Shown: positions 25,330 to 38,360, numbered from the stretch's first letter. The stretch: DNA of 64,000 nt from Massilia niastensis DSM 21313 (GCF_000382345.1 NZ_KB908089.1:1-64000); one strand, 5' to 3'. Numbers and translations: made by a program. The notes: generated from the sequence alone by a model not told the origin.

Positions 25330-27159
25330 ATGAAGAGCCAGTTGTTGGAAGACATGGGGGACAGCGGGCCGCAGCCAGCGCCCGCCGTCAAGCAGGGCGG
25401 CGCTGCATCCGCCCCGCACGACCGCCCCGGTCCTAGCCTTGAAGCGTCCCCGGCCGAGCCCCCCGATGTGGCGGCGCCGGCCGTCGTCGCGCCCGTGGTC
25501 GGCGCGCCCCGCGCGCAAGTCTGGCGCGGCCGCCGGACCGAACCGGTCTTGCGCGAGCCGGCCGGCCAGCCCCCGGTCGGGCACAAGCCGGTCCTGCGCG
25601 ACCCTGGCGGGCAGCCTCCGCCCGGACCGCCGGTGTTGCGCGACCCGGTCAGGCCAGAGCCGGCCCGCGCGCTCCCGGCCGAGCCCGAGACGCTCATCGG
25701 ACGCGCCTTCGTGCGGCGGCCGCCCGCGCCGGACCAGACCGGACCCGCGCCCGAAGCGCCATTCGAAACGCGCGCCCCGGACCAGGGCCGCCGGACCGGA
25801 CCGGTCTTGCGCGAGCCGGCCGGCCAGCCCCCGGTCGAGCACAAGCCGATCCTGCGCGACCCTGTCGGGCAGCCTCCACCCGGGCCGCCGCTGTTGCGCG
25901 ACCCGGTCAAGCCAGAGCCGGCCCGCGGGCTCCCGGCCGAACCCGAGACACTTATCGGACGCGCCTTCGTGCGGCCGCCTCCCGATCCGGACCGGACCGA
26001 ACTGATGTCCGAACCGCCCTTGGCGGCCCGTACTCCCGATCCTGACCGTACCGAACCGGCGCCCGCATCGCCCTTCACGCGGGCGGCGCACGACCCTGAC
26101 CGGACCGCACCCGATCCCGCATCGCCCTTCGTGCGCCGGACACCCGATCCGGAGCGTACCGACGCGCCTCCCGAACCGCCCATCCTGCGGCGCATGCCGG
26201 ATCCGGAGCGCAGCGAAGCCCCCCCCAAGTCGCCATTCGTGTGGCGCGTGCCCGATTCGGAGCGGCCCGAGCTGCCCCCCGAACCTCCGCCTGTGCGGCC
26301 CCGTACGGAAGCGTCCGCGCCACCGGACCGTTCCTCGTTTTCCAGTCAGCAACCCGACCTCTCGATCCAGTTTCCGGACGAAACCCTGCCGTGGACCGAA
26401 CGCTGGGGCCGCAGGCTGTTCGGCTGGTGCGCGGTGCTGCTGGTGGCCGGCGGCGTGATCGGCGGCGGCGCGTGGGTGTACCGCGAGACGCAGGTGGAAT
26501 CGGCGCTGGCCGTGGTCGCCGACGAGTCCACGCCGTCCCCGCAACCGGCGCCCGCGGGTCCGGCGGCCGCAACTCCCGAGCCGACGGCGGAGGCGCCGCC
26601 ACCCCTGGTCATGCTGCCGCGCGAGCCCGCCGTTCCCGCTCCCGCTCCCACCGCCCCGCAAGCGATGCCGCCGGCGCGACAGGTTGCAGAGGCGCCGCCG
26701 GCCGCCGCCACGGCGCCCGCGGTCGCTGCGACCGAAGAGCGCAAGCCGCCGCGCGCAACGCCGAAACCGAAGCCGCAGCCGCAGCCGAAAGCCGTGGCGA
26801 AGAACCAGGTGAAGACGCCGCCGAAGACCGCGGCCCGCAAGCCGGAGCTCGCGCGCGCCGTCCCCAAGCGCACGCCGGCCGCGCCGCCGCGCCGCGAGCC
26901 GCAGCGGACGAAGGATAGCGCGGAGCCCACGCCGGAACCGGACGTGATGCGCGCCATCGCGACAGCCCGGCCGGTCGGGCGGCCGGCCGACAAGTCGCCC
27001 GCCGCGACCCAGCCGGGGGCGGCGTCCGGCGAGCCCGCGCAGGACGAGGCCACGCTGGCGGAAACCCTGCGCCAGTGCCGGGCGGCCGGCTACCATGCGT
27101 CGCTGTGCGTGAAGCGCGGCTGCGTGGCCACCAAGTACGGGCTGGCCTGCCGCGGATGA
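25330..27159 (+). CDS. Proline-rich single-pass membrane protein with internal repeats
   Basis: I do not recognise the family. About 609 residues: a proline-, arginine- and glutamate-rich N-terminal half, one transmembrane helix (about 363-384, GWCAVLLVAGGVIGGGAWVY), a Pro/Ala/Lys-rich segment with lysine-proline runs (KPKPQPQPK), and a compact C-terminus with four cysteines (CRAAGYHASLCVKRGC ... LACRG). The first half contains an 86-residue tandem duplication followed by shorter PDPDRTE/PASPF repeats. The layout, cytoplasmic stalk then periplasmic Lys/Pro stalk, recalls TonB- or FtsN-like spanners, but no such domain is visible. TACAAT at 25296 is a good -10, so I use the ATG at 25330 rather than the TTG at 25291. 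It ends three bases before a convergent gene. Confidence 0.65.
   Translation: MKSQLLEDMGDSGPQPAPAVKQGGAASAPHDRPGPSLEASPAEPPDVAAPAVVAPVVGAPRAQVWRGRRTEPVLREPAGQPPVGHKPVLRDPGGQPPPGPPVLRDPVRPEPARALPAEPETLIGRAFVRRPPAPDQTGPAPEAPFETRAPDQGRRTGPVLREPAGQPPVEHKPILRDPVGQPPPGPPLLRDPVKPEPARGLPAEPETLIGRAFVRPPPDPDRTELMSEPPLAARTPDPDRTEPAPASPFTRAAHDPDRTAPDPASPFVRRTPDPERTDAPPEPPILRRMPDPERSEAPPKSPFVWRVPDSERPELPPEPPPVRPRTEASAPPDRSSFSSQQPDLSIQFPDETLPWTERWGRRLFGWCAVLLVAGGVIGGGAWVYRETQVESALAVVADESTPSPQPAPAGPAAATPEPTAEAPPPLVMLPREPAVPAPAPTAPQAMPPARQVAEAPPAAATAPAVAATEERKPPRATPKPKPQPQPKAVAKNQVKTPPKTAARKPELARAVPKRTPAAPPRREPQRTKDSAEPTPEPDVMRAIATARPVGRPADKSPAATQPGAASGEPAQDEATLAETLRQCRAAGYHASLCVKRGCVATKYGLACRG
25531..25978 (+). 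repeat. Tandem duplication, 258-bp period, inside the proline-rich gene
   Basis: About 190 bases starting at 25531 recur at 25789 with roughly a dozen substitutions, an 86-codon in-frame period. Both copies encode the block LREPAGQPPV ... ALPAEPETLIGRAFV (second copy GLPAEPETL). Conservation at DNA level, including silent positions, implies a fairly recent duplication. Confidence 0.85.
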
Positions 27160-27162
27160 ATA

Positions 27163-28076
27163 TCAGGACGCGTCGCCGCGCCAGGCGATGCGGTTGCGGC
27201 CCGCCTGCTTGGCGCGGTACAGCTGGGCGTCGGCGGACTCGAACAGCTCGTACTGCTGCTCGATGCTGTCGGCGGTGAGGGTCGCGCCGCCCACGCTCAC
27301 CGTCAGCACCGGCGCCACGGACGAGGCTTCGTGCGCGATCATCAGCTGGGCCACGGCCTCGCACATCGCCGCCGCGACCATGCGCGCATCATGGGCCTCG
27401 GTCTCGGGCATCAGGAGCACCAGCTCTTCGCCGCCATAGCGGGCCGCGAGGTCGGCCGGGCGGCGCATGGCGGCGCCGGCCACCCGCGCCACCGAGCGCA
27501 GCGCGCGGTCGCCGGCCGGATGGCCGTAGCGGTCGTTGTACTGCTTGAAGGCGTCGATGTCGAGCAGGGCCAGCGACAGCGGACGCCCGGTGCGGCGCGC
27601 GCGCTGCCACTCGAGCGCGTACATCTCGTCGAAGCGGCGGCGGTTGGCCAGCTCGGTCAGGCCGTCGATATTCGCGAGCCGCTCGAGCATGCGGCGCTGG
27701 CGCACCACCTGCAGGTGCAGCGCCACGCGCGCCATCACCACGGTCGGGTTGAACGGCTTGACGATATAGTCGGACGCGCCCATCTTGAGGCCGTTGGCCT
27801 CGTCCTCCGGCCGGTCCAGGCCGGAAATGAAGATCACCGCGATCTGCGCGGTCTGGGGATCGGCGCGCAGCTGGCGCAGCACTTCGTAGCCGTCCATGTC
27901 CGGCATCATCACGTCGAGCAGGATCAGGTCGGGCGCATGGCGCATCGCGCGTTCCAGGGTCTGGACGCCATTCCTGGCCAGCAGGACCGTGTATTCCGGC
28001 TTCAGCAGGTCGCCCAGCACGTCGCGGTTGACCGCGTCGTCGTCCGCGATCAGGACTTTTTGGCTCTCCACCACGT

Positions 28077-28080
<4 letters not shown>
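27163..28080 (-). CDS. Response-regulator diguanylate cyclase (REC-GGDEF)
   Basis: A 305-residue soluble protein. The receiver (about 8-122) has Asp13-15, phospho-acceptor Asp56 (LLDVMMPD) and Lys108 (VKPF). The GGDEF domain (about 130-300) has GGEEL at 216-220, close to the active GGEEF form, and an intact inhibitory I-site RPAD at 207-210, five residues before it. It should make cyclic-di-GMP when phosphorylated, with product inhibition. The ATG at 28080 overlaps the stop of the hybrid kinase gene (ATGA), so they are translationally coupled, and that kinase ends in an HPt domain that can feed this receiver. Confidence 0.92.
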
Positions 28081-31538
<3,458 letters not shown>

Positions 31539-31581
31539 CCGTGTCCTTGGTTCGTGTGCGGGCGCGGCCGGCCAGGCGGGA

Positions 31582-33837
31582 TCAGAAGCGGTAGTCGACG
31601 CGCAGGTCCACCGTGCGCGGGCTGCTCGGCACGGTCATGCCGAAGCTGTCGATCGCGACCGGCTGGACCTTGTTCTCCAGGTTGCGGGCGCGCAGCAGCA
31701 CGCTCCAGCGGGCGCCGTCCGGCCGGTAGCCGAGGGTGGCGTCGGTGGCGGTGCGCGACGGGATGCCGTATTCGAGCAGCTGGCTCGGCACCGCGATCAC
31801 GTAGGCGCCGCTGGCGCGCGCGAACACGCCGGCCGTCAGCTGGCCGCCGGCGAGCGCGAAGCGGTGGTCGTAGCCGAGCGTGAACACATGGCTCGGAGCG
31901 CGGTCCAGCTTGCGCCCGGCCCACGAGCGCACCCCATCCGGCGAGTAGCGGTCGTAGTGCGCGTCGAGCAGGGTCATGCCGTAGCTCAGGCGGCCGGCGG
32001 CGCCCACGGCGAGCTGGCCGTCCAGTTCCAGGCCCTTGACGCTGGCCACCCCGGCATTCGTGGTGATGAAGCGCGGCGCGCCCTGCAGGATCGCGACGCC
32101 CGACAGCTGCAGGTTGGTATAGTCGTAGTGGAAGGCGGCCGCGTTCAGGGTCGCGCGTCCGTTCCAGAAACGGGTCTTCAGGCCGGCCTCGTACGAGCGC
32201 AGGGTCTCAGGCTGGTAGTACAGCTTGTCGGCCGGGACGGCGACGGCGGCCGGGCAGGCGATGCCGAGCGCGCTGGCGCCGGCGATGCAGCCGTCGTTGA
32301 AGCCGCCCGCCTTGTAGCCGGTGGCGACGGTGGCATAGGCCAGGGTCGCCGGCGCCAGGTCGGCTTCCGCGCCCAGGCGCCAGGTGGTCTTGTGGGTGGC
32401 GAGGGAGGCGGCATTGAGCAGCGCGCGGTCGGTCGCCGGGTTGAACACGGGACCCTGCTGGAAGTTGGTCGAGCCGACCCGCGACTTGTCGTCGTGGGTG
32501 GCGCGCGGGCCGGCGCTCAGGCGCAGGCCGGGGGCCAGGCGCCAGGTCAGCTGGCCGAACGCGGCCTTGCTCTGCGACTTCGTCGGGCCGGACGGGAACA
32601 CGTAGTAGGGCGGCAGGCGCAGCAGCTCCAGGCCGCGGAAGCTGTACACCGTGTGCGACTCTTCGCTGAAGTAATAGATGCCGGCCTGGGCGCTCAGCAC
32701 GGCCTGGTCGTCGGTGGCGATGCGCAGCTCGTGCGAGTCCTGGGTATTGCGGCCCTCGTACTGGTTCAGCACCCCGATCGCGAACGCCGGCGTGATGCGG
32801 TAGTAGTAATTCTGCAGCATGTCCTGGTCGAGCTTGCGGCGCGCGCCCAGGTAGTACAGGGTGGCCGGACCCAGGTCCCAGCGCAGGTCGGCCGACAGGC
32901 CGCGCGCGCGCTTGTCCTGGTAGCCCTGCTGCGGGGCGATATTGGACGGGCGGAAGGCGTTGGTCAGGCGCTGGTCGGTGGTGCCGGCGCGCCAGGCCGG
33001 CGCGCCGCTCGCGATGCCGGTATAGAAATTCGTGTCGGGAACGAAGCGGTCGTTGTTTTCCGAGGCTTCGCTGTGGTCGTAGCGCACCAGCAGGCTGGCG
33101 TCGCGACCCAGCGCCAGTTTCGCCGACAGGCGCGCATTGCGCTCGTCGCGGTCGTAGCCGGGCGCGTGCGGCGTGCCCTGGCCGTTCTTCAGGTACGGGT
33201 CGTGGCGGCGCTCGGCCAGCGCGGCGCGCAGCGCCAGCGCCGGGCTGACCGGCACGTTGAACACGCCCTCGAGCTTGCGGCTGCCATGGGTGCCTGCCTC
33301 GAGCGCGACCATGCCCTCGAGGCGTTCGGTCGGCCCGTTCGAGATCACGTTGACCACGCCGGCGGTGGTGTTACGGCCGTACAGCGTGCCTTGCGGACCG
33401 CGCAGCACCTCGATGCGGTCGACGTCCAGGAAGCCGAAGGTCTGGCCCACCGGGCGCGCGACGTAGACGCCGTCGAGCATGAAGGCGGCCGAAGGATCTC
33501 CCTTGTCGGTGGCGTCGGCATTGCTGACGCCGCGGATGGTGATGCGCAGCCCGTCGGCCGCCTGGTCCAGGTGGACGTTCGGCAGGCGCGCACCCAGCAG
33601 GCTGGCAGTGTCGGCGCCGGCCCGGGTCAGCTGTTCGCCGCTCTGCACGCTCATCGCGACCGGGGTGCGCGAGACCGGCGCCGGTGTGCGCTGGGCGGTG
33701 ACGATCACTTCCGGCACGTCCACCGATGGCGCGTCCTCCGCCCTGGTTCCCTGCTGCGCGTGCGCAGTCCCATAAAACATGCTCGATACAGCCGCTGCCA
33801 GCAGCGTCGGGTTCATGCGCCCACGCTTTACATTCAT
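31582..33837 (-). CDS. TonB-dependent outer-membrane receptor
   Basis: A 751-residue receptor. Signal peptide about 1-27 (ending AHA-QQ), TonB-box-like EVIVTAQRT (about 43-51), plug domain (about 55-170, VDRIEVLRGPQGTLYGRNTTAGVVN) and a 22-strand-type barrel ending LRVDYRF. The plug sequence is of the class common to nutrient receptors for sugars, flavonoids or vitamins. It heads an operon with the hybrid kinase and diguanylate cyclase, and is divergent from a secreted GH43 enzyme. I infer uptake of a plant-derived oligosaccharide, probably arabinose- or xylose-containing. The residues that would set substrate cannot be judged by eye. Confidence 0.88.
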   Translation of the reverse strand: MNVKRGRMNPTLLAAAVSSMFYGTAHAQQGTRAEDAPSVDVPEVIVTAQRTPAPVSRTPVAMSVQSGEQLTRAGADTASLLGARLPNVHLDQAADGLRITIRGVSNADATDKGDPSAAFMLDGVYVARPVGQTFGFLDVDRIEVLRGPQGTLYGRNTTAGVVNVISNGPTERLEGMVALEAGTHGSRKLEGVFNVPVSPALALRAALAERRHDPYLKNGQGTPHAPGYDRDERNARLSAKLALGRDASLLVRYDHSEASENNDRFVPDTNFYTGIASGAPAWRAGTTDQRLTNAFRPSNIAPQQGYQDKRARGLSADLRWDLGPATLYYLGARRKLDQDMLQNYYYRITPAFAIGVLNQYEGRNTQDSHELRIATDDQAVLSAQAGIYYFSEESHTVYSFRGLELLRLPPYYVFPSGPTKSQSKAAFGQLTWRLAPGLRLSAGPRATHDDKSRVGSTNFQQGPVFNPATDRALLNAASLATHKTTWRLGAEADLAPATLAYATVATGYKAGGFNDGCIAGASALGIACPAAVAVPADKLYYQPETLRSYEAGLKTRFWNGRATLNAAAFHYDYTNLQLSGVAILQGAPRFITTNAGVASVKGLELDGQLAVGAAGRLSYGMTLLDAHYDRYSPDGVRSWAGRKLDRAPSHVFTLGYDHRFALAGGQLTAGVFARASGAYVIAVPSQLLEYGIPSRTATDATLGYRPDGARWSVLLRARNLENKVQPVAIDSFGMTVPSSPRTVDLRVDYRF

Positions 33838-34138
33838 TCAACCAACTCCCGTGTCCTGTCAATACTGTCGCATGGAAAAACGACAGCGTCCCCGTTTTTG
33901 TTATTAAATGGCAATCAAAATCCTGCCAGGGGATGTGAATCCGACCAGTCTAGCAGAGCTTGATTATAGGAAATAGTGTTTCCCTCGATATCAGACGAAT
34001 ATATGGCTGTAGAGCAACGAATCGACCTGGGCGGCAGCGCGGGGGACAGCCATTCGTGCGCCGCAGGACGGGCGCTTGGCCTATTTTTTACCGACTAAAA
34101 GTGCGCCGGCGGGTCGCGGCGCGCAGGAGGAGACCGTC
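33838..34138. other. Divergent promoter region between TonB receptor and GH43 genes
   Basis: 301 bases, AT-richer than the flanks, with no supported gene. CTGTCG (33865-33870) and CGACAG (33881-33886) form a 6-bp inverted repeat 28 bases upstream of the receptor start, a possible operator. AGGAGG (34125-34130) is the ribosome site of the GH43 gene. I could not pick convincing -35/-10 pairs. Confidence 0.45.
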
Positions 34139-35932
34139 TTGAACCGGATACTGAGAACCAGCGTCGGCGCACTCCCGCTCGTCCTGTCGCTGGGGGCGGC
34201 CGCCCAGCAGGCCAGCTTCAGCAACCCGCTGGGACTGCGCCTGGAAGACGGCAGCCTGGCGGAAAGCTGCGCCGACCCGTCGCTGCTGCGCGACCGGACC
34301 ACGGGCAACCCCGTGTGGTACCTGTACTGCACCACCGACCCGGTCAGCCGCAAGGAACGCGACGGCAAGGGCTGGCGCTTCCGCCTGCTGCCGGTATACC
34401 GCTCGTCCGACCTGGTCAACTGGTACCACGTGCGCGACGCCTTCGCCGAGCGGCCGCGTGGGCTGGCCTCGCCCAGGGCCGGACTGTGGGCGCCGGAAGC
34501 GGTCTACATGAACGGCAATTACTACCTGTATTTCACGATCACCGACACGGCCGACGCGCACAGTCCGGAAAAGGGCTGCGCCCACGACAGCGCCATCGGC
34601 GTGGCCACCAGCGCCTCCCCGGCCGGGCCCTGGAAACCCGCGCCCAAGCTGGTGGTGCCGCCGCGTCGCGCCGGCAGCGGCTGCAACTTCCACTGGACCT
34701 TCGATCCCGACGTGGTGGAGACCGGCCAGGGCGAGCGCTACCTGTACTACGGCAGCTATGGCGGCGGCATCTTCGTGCAGCGCCTGGCGCCGGACGGGCT
34801 GTCCACCAGCGGCGCTGCGCTGCGCATCGGCGCCGCCAACCGCTACGAGGGAGCGGAAGTGGTGCGCCAGGGCGACTGGTGGTACCTGTTCGCCTCCGCC
34901 ACCGACTGTTGCGCCGGCCCGCTGACCGGCTACGCCCTGTACGCCGGCCGCGCCCGGACGCCGCAAGGGCCGTTCCTGGACCGCCAGGGCAACGACATGG
35001 CGGCCGCGCGCGCGGGCGGCACGCCGGTGCTGGCCCAGAACGGCAACCGCTGGGTGGGCCCCGGCCACAACACGGTATTCCAGGACGTCGCCGGCCAGTG
35101 GTGGACGCTGTACCACGCGGTCGACCGCAACCAGCCCTTCTTCAGCGTCGAGGACAAGCTGACCCGGCGCCCGGTGCTGCTGGACCGGGTCGAATGGGTG
35201 GATGGCTGGCCGCTGGTGGCGCGCGGCGAAGGGCCGTCGGACACGCCGCAGGTCTCGCCCGCCGTGCGTCCGGACGCGGCCGGCGCCGAGGCGCGCCAGC
35301 CCGCGCGCACCCCGGCCGCCTCGCCCTTGTGGACCGACCGCTTCGAGCGCAGCCGTCTCGATCCGCGCTGGGACTGGGTGCGCCAGGACGGCGCCGGCAG
35401 CTGGGCGGCAGGGCAGCCCGGCCTGCGCATGGCGACCCAGGACGCCGACCTGCATGCGGACACCAACAACGCCGCGCTGCTGGCCACCCGGCTGCCGGCG
35501 GGCGACCTGCGGATCGAGACGCGCCTGCGCCTGGACGCGCCGCTCGACTGCTGCGCCAAGCCGGTGCAGGCGGGACTGGTGGTGATGCGCGACGACGACA
35601 ACTACGTCAAGCTGGTCGAGCTGGCCCACGACGGACTGCGCCAGGTGGAGTTCGCGAAGGAGCTGGGCCCGGTCGAGCGCGGCTACCCGCGCTACGGCAA
35701 TACCGTGGTCGGCACGCCGGGCGAGTGGACCTGGCTGCGCCTGGACGTGCGCAGGTCGGGCGCGGAAGAGCGCTACACCGCCTGGTCGAGCCAGGACGGC
35801 GTGCACTGGGAGCGCGGCGGCACCTGGATCCACGCACTGGGCGATGCGGCGCGCCTAGGCCTGGTGGCGATGGGCGGCGCCGGCCATGCCGTCACGTTCA
35901 GCCGGCTCACGGTCTCCCGCCTCGGTCCCTGA
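34139..35932 (+). CDS. Secreted GH43-family glycosidase
   Basis: A 597-residue enzyme with a signal peptide (about 1-24, ALPLVLSLGAAAQQ), a five-bladed GH43 catalytic domain (about 30-350) and a C-terminal beta-sandwich like those appended to GH43 beta-xylosidases (about 375-595). Candidate catalytic residues are the Asp in CADPSLL (general base), the Asp in TFDPDVV and the Glu in YEGAEVV (acid). The likely activity is alpha-L-arabinofuranosidase, beta-xylosidase or arabinanase in the periplasm or outside. I chose the TTG at 34139 because AGGAGG lies eight bases before it and it starts a signal peptide; the TTG at 34076 has no such support. Its 3' end overlaps the convergent EamA gene by 78 bases. 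Confidence 0.85.
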   Translation: MNRILRTSVGALPLVLSLGAAAQQASFSNPLGLRLEDGSLAESCADPSLLRDRTTGNPVWYLYCTTDPVSRKERDGKGWRFRLLPVYRSSDLVNWYHVRDAFAERPRGLASPRAGLWAPEAVYMNGNYYLYFTITDTADAHSPEKGCAHDSAIGVATSASPAGPWKPAPKLVVPPRRAGSGCNFHWTFDPDVVETGQGERYLYYGSYGGGIFVQRLAPDGLSTSGAALRIGAANRYEGAEVVRQGDWWYLFASATDCCAGPLTGYALYAGRARTPQGPFLDRQGNDMAAARAGGTPVLAQNGNRWVGPGHNTVFQDVAGQWWTLYHAVDRNQPFFSVEDKLTRRPVLLDRVEWVDGWPLVARGEGPSDTPQVSPAVRPDAAGAEARQPARTPAASPLWTDRFERSRLDPRWDWVRQDGAGSWAAGQPGLRMATQDADLHADTNNAALLATRLPAGDLRIETRLRLDAPLDCCAKPVQAGLVVMRDDDNYVKLVELAHDGLRQVEFAKELGPVERGYPRYGNTVVGTPGEWTWLRLDVRRSGAEERYTAWSSQDGVHWERGGTWIHALGDAARLGLVAMGGAGHAVTFSRLTVSRLGP

Positions 35933-36868
35933 TGCGGGCGCCGACACCGCGGGCGTGGCATGCAGGCGCACCGACCAGGTGACGCCCGCCACCAGCAGCG
36001 CGATCGCCGCCAGCTCCAGCGCGCGCGGGCCATGGCCGCGGTAGACGAAGCCGTACAGCAGCGCGAACAGGGTCTCGAACAGGATCAGCTGGCCGGCCAG
36101 GGTGACCGGCACCCGGCGGCTGGCGACGTTCCACAGCTGGTTGCCGATCACCGAGGCGCCCAGCGCGAGCGCGGCGTTGCAGGTCCAGAACAGCTGCCAG
36201 TCGCGCTTCGGGGCCGCGGGCGCATCGCCGGCGCCGCCCAGCAGCAGGGCCGCCGCGCCCAGCGCCAGGGCCAGCACGCCGGTCGCCAGGCCGTACAGGG
36301 CCGACCATTCGGCGCTGCTGAAATGCGGATTGCGCTTGAGGTAGCGGGCGTTGTCGAGCGCATACCAGCTCCAGCACAGCAGGGCGCCGACCGCGCACAG
36401 CAGGCCCAGCACGATGTGGCCGCCGGTGGCGGCGCTGGGGTGGGCGAAGGCGTCGACATTGATGCAGGCGATGCCGGCGCCGACCAGGGCCAGCGGCAAT
36501 GCCAGGCGACGCAGCGCCACCGCGCCGTGGTCATTGCGTCCCAGCAGGGTGACCACGACCGGCAGCAGGCCGATGATCAGCGAGGTGGGCGCGACCCCGG
36601 CGTACTGGACCCCGACCGCGAGCAGCATGTAGTAGACCAGGTTGCCCGCCAGCGCATGGCGCAGCAGGGCGGCGTAGTCGTCGCGCGCCAGGCGGGCCGA
36701 CAGGCTGCGCAGGCGCGGCAGCAGCAGCGCCAGCGCCATCGCGCCGTAGGCGACATAGCGGCCGACCGCCAGTTCGAGCGGGCTGAAGGCGGACAGCAGC
36801 TCGGGGACGATGAACACCAGTCCCCACATCGCACCGGCCAGCAGGCCGCACAGCACTCCGATTCCCAT
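35855..36868 (-). CDS. EamA-family drug/metabolite transporter
   Basis: A 337-residue inner-membrane protein with ten predicted helices in two EamA repeats (about 5-140 and 165-310) and a polar C-terminal tail. The N-terminus GLLAGAMWGLVFIVPELL and AGVAPTSLIIGLLPVVVTLLG are typical of DMT exporters. ATG at 36868 fits the first helix; the open frame extends upstream without sense. The last 78 bases overlap the end of the GH43 gene on the other strand. Substrate unknown; members export amino acids, sugars or other metabolites. Confidence 0.85.
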   Translation of the reverse strand: MGIGVLCGLLAGAMWGLVFIVPELLSAFSPLELAVGRYVAYGAMALALLLPRLRSLSARLARDDYAALLRHALAGNLVYYMLLAVGVQYAGVAPTSLIIGLLPVVVTLLGRNDHGAVALRRLALPLALVGAGIACINVDAFAHPSAATGGHIVLGLLCAVGALLCWSWYALDNARYLKRNPHFSSAEWSALYGLATGVLALALGAAALLLGGAGDAPAAPKRDWQLFWTCNAALALGASVIGNQLWNVASRRVPVTLAGQLILFETLFALLYGFVYRGHGPRALELAAIALLVAGVTWSVRLHATPAVSAPASGTEAGDREPAERDGMAGAAHRHQA

Positions 36869-37014
36869 CCGTGGTACACCCGCAAAAGGATCGATTCTAG
36901 CAGGGACGGGCGAATGGAAGCGGAGGGCGCCGTCCCGGGCCGCGATTGGACCATGCCCGGAATGCCCGCCATGCGGCAACGCACAGCATCAAAACCTCCC
37001 CGGATGATAATTAT

Positions 37015-37043
37015 TTGTTAGTATTAATTCATTAAGGTAAGAA
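37015..37043 (+). promoter_or_regulatory. AT-rich candidate promoter of the ABC transporter operon
   Basis: TTGTTA (37015-37020) and TAAGAA (37038-37043) are spaced by 17 bases in an AT-rich island. Between them lies the palindrome TTAAT-TC-ATTAA (37024-37035), a possible operator. The leader to the TTG start at 37061 would be very short. Hexamer matches are modest. Confidence 0.35.
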
Positions 37044-37060
37044 TTGTTGAGGAGACAAGC

Positions 37061-38350
37061 TTGGCGTACACCCCCATGCGCCTGGCCGGAGCCCTGCTGG
37101 CGACACTGCTCAGCACTCCCGCGCTGGCACAGGTCGAGGTCCGGATGTGGACGCTGCTCAGCGGCGGCGATGGCGCACGCATGCGCGACCTGGTCGAACG
37201 CTTCAATGCCAGCCAGCGCGCGGTGCGGGTGGTCAGCACCACCCTGAAGTGGGGCGAGCCCTTCTATACCAAGCTGATCACGTCGTCGGTGGTCGGGGCC
37301 GGGCCGGACCTCGCCACCGTCCACCTGTCGCGCATGGTCAACCTGGCCGGCGGCGGCGTGCTGCGTCCGATCTCGCCGGTCGAGCTGGCCATGGCGGGAC
37401 TCAACGGCGAGGACTTCTACCCGCGCCAGTGGCGGAAGTCGCACTACAAGGGCGTGACCTACGCGATCCCGCTCGACCTGCATCCGCTGGTCCTGTATTA
37501 CAACAAGGACCTGGCCGGCCGCGCCGGCCTGCTCGACGCCGAGCGCCAGCTCAAGCCGATCGAGGGCATCGACGCCCTGACCGATGCGTTCCGCGCCGTG
37601 CGCCATGCCACCGGCCGGCCCGGGATGACCATGGAAAGCAGCCAGAGTTCGTACGCGGTCTGGCGCCTGTGGGTATCGATGCTGGCCCAGCGCCAGGTGC
37701 CGCTGATCCAGGGCGGCCGCTTCGCCTACGGCGCCGCCGGCGAGGAGTCGCTGCGCCGCATCAGCGGCTGGTTCGCCGACGGTTATGCCCAGGCGGGGCT
37801 GGACTACCCGGCCTCGACCAGCCAGTTCATGGGCGGGAATGCCGGCTTCATGATCAACGGCGTCTGGGAAGTCCCGGAAATGGTGCGCGCCGCCCGGCGC
37901 GGCACGCTCGGCTTCGAGTACGGCATCGCGCCGCTGCCGCGCATGTACGGCAACCAGAGCGTGTGGGCCGATTCGCACGCGTTCGCGATTCCCGCCAACG
38001 AGGGCAATCCGATGCCCGCGGCGAAGCTGAAGGCGGTGCTGCGCTTCGTGGCTTTCGTGAGCAGGAATTCGCTGGGCTGGGCCGAGGGCGGGCATATCCC
38101 GGCCTACCGTCCGGTGGCCGAATCGCCTGAAGCGCGCGCGCTGATGCCCAACGCCCTGTATGCGGACGTGCCGCGCCACGTGGTGTACGACCCGGATGCC
38201 TGGTACATGGGCGCGGCCGGCCCGCTGGAGGCGATGGCGTCCAGGTTCATGCCGGCGGCGCTGTCCTCGCAGCTCACTCCCGCGCAGGCGCTGCGCATGT
38301 TCGAGACCGAGGCGGCGCGCCTGTTGCGCAAGCGCCCGCCACGCTACTAG
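37061..38350 (+). CDS. ABC sugar transporter, periplasmic substrate-binding protein
   Basis: A 429-residue family-1 solute-binding protein with a signal peptide (about 1-23, ending ALA-QV). Typical features are VRMWTLLSGGDGARMRDLVERFN, YAIPLDLHPLVLYYNKDL and the C-terminal FVSRNSLGWAEGGHIPAYR. It would deliver an oligosaccharide to the permeases encoded next. The start is TTG at 37061 with GAGGAGAC just upstream. It is the first of a four-gene CUT1 importer, followed by a GH43 enzyme; this suggests an arabino- or xylo-oligosaccharide substrate. Confidence 0.88.
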   Translation: MAYTPMRLAGALLATLLSTPALAQVEVRMWTLLSGGDGARMRDLVERFNASQRAVRVVSTTLKWGEPFYTKLITSSVVGAGPDLATVHLSRMVNLAGGGVLRPISPVELAMAGLNGEDFYPRQWRKSHYKGVTYAIPLDLHPLVLYYNKDLAGRAGLLDAERQLKPIEGIDALTDAFRAVRHATGRPGMTMESSQSSYAVWRLWVSMLAQRQVPLIQGGRFAYGAAGEESLRRISGWFADGYAQAGLDYPASTSQFMGGNAGFMINGVWEVPEMVRAARRGTLGFEYGIAPLPRMYGNQSVWADSHAFAIPANEGNPMPAAKLKAVLRFVAFVSRNSLGWAEGGHIPAYRPVAESPEARALMPNALYADVPRHVVYDPDAWYMGAAGPLEAMASRFMPAALSSQLTPAQALRMFETEAARLLRKRPPRY

Positions 38351-38360
38351 AGGATCCAGG

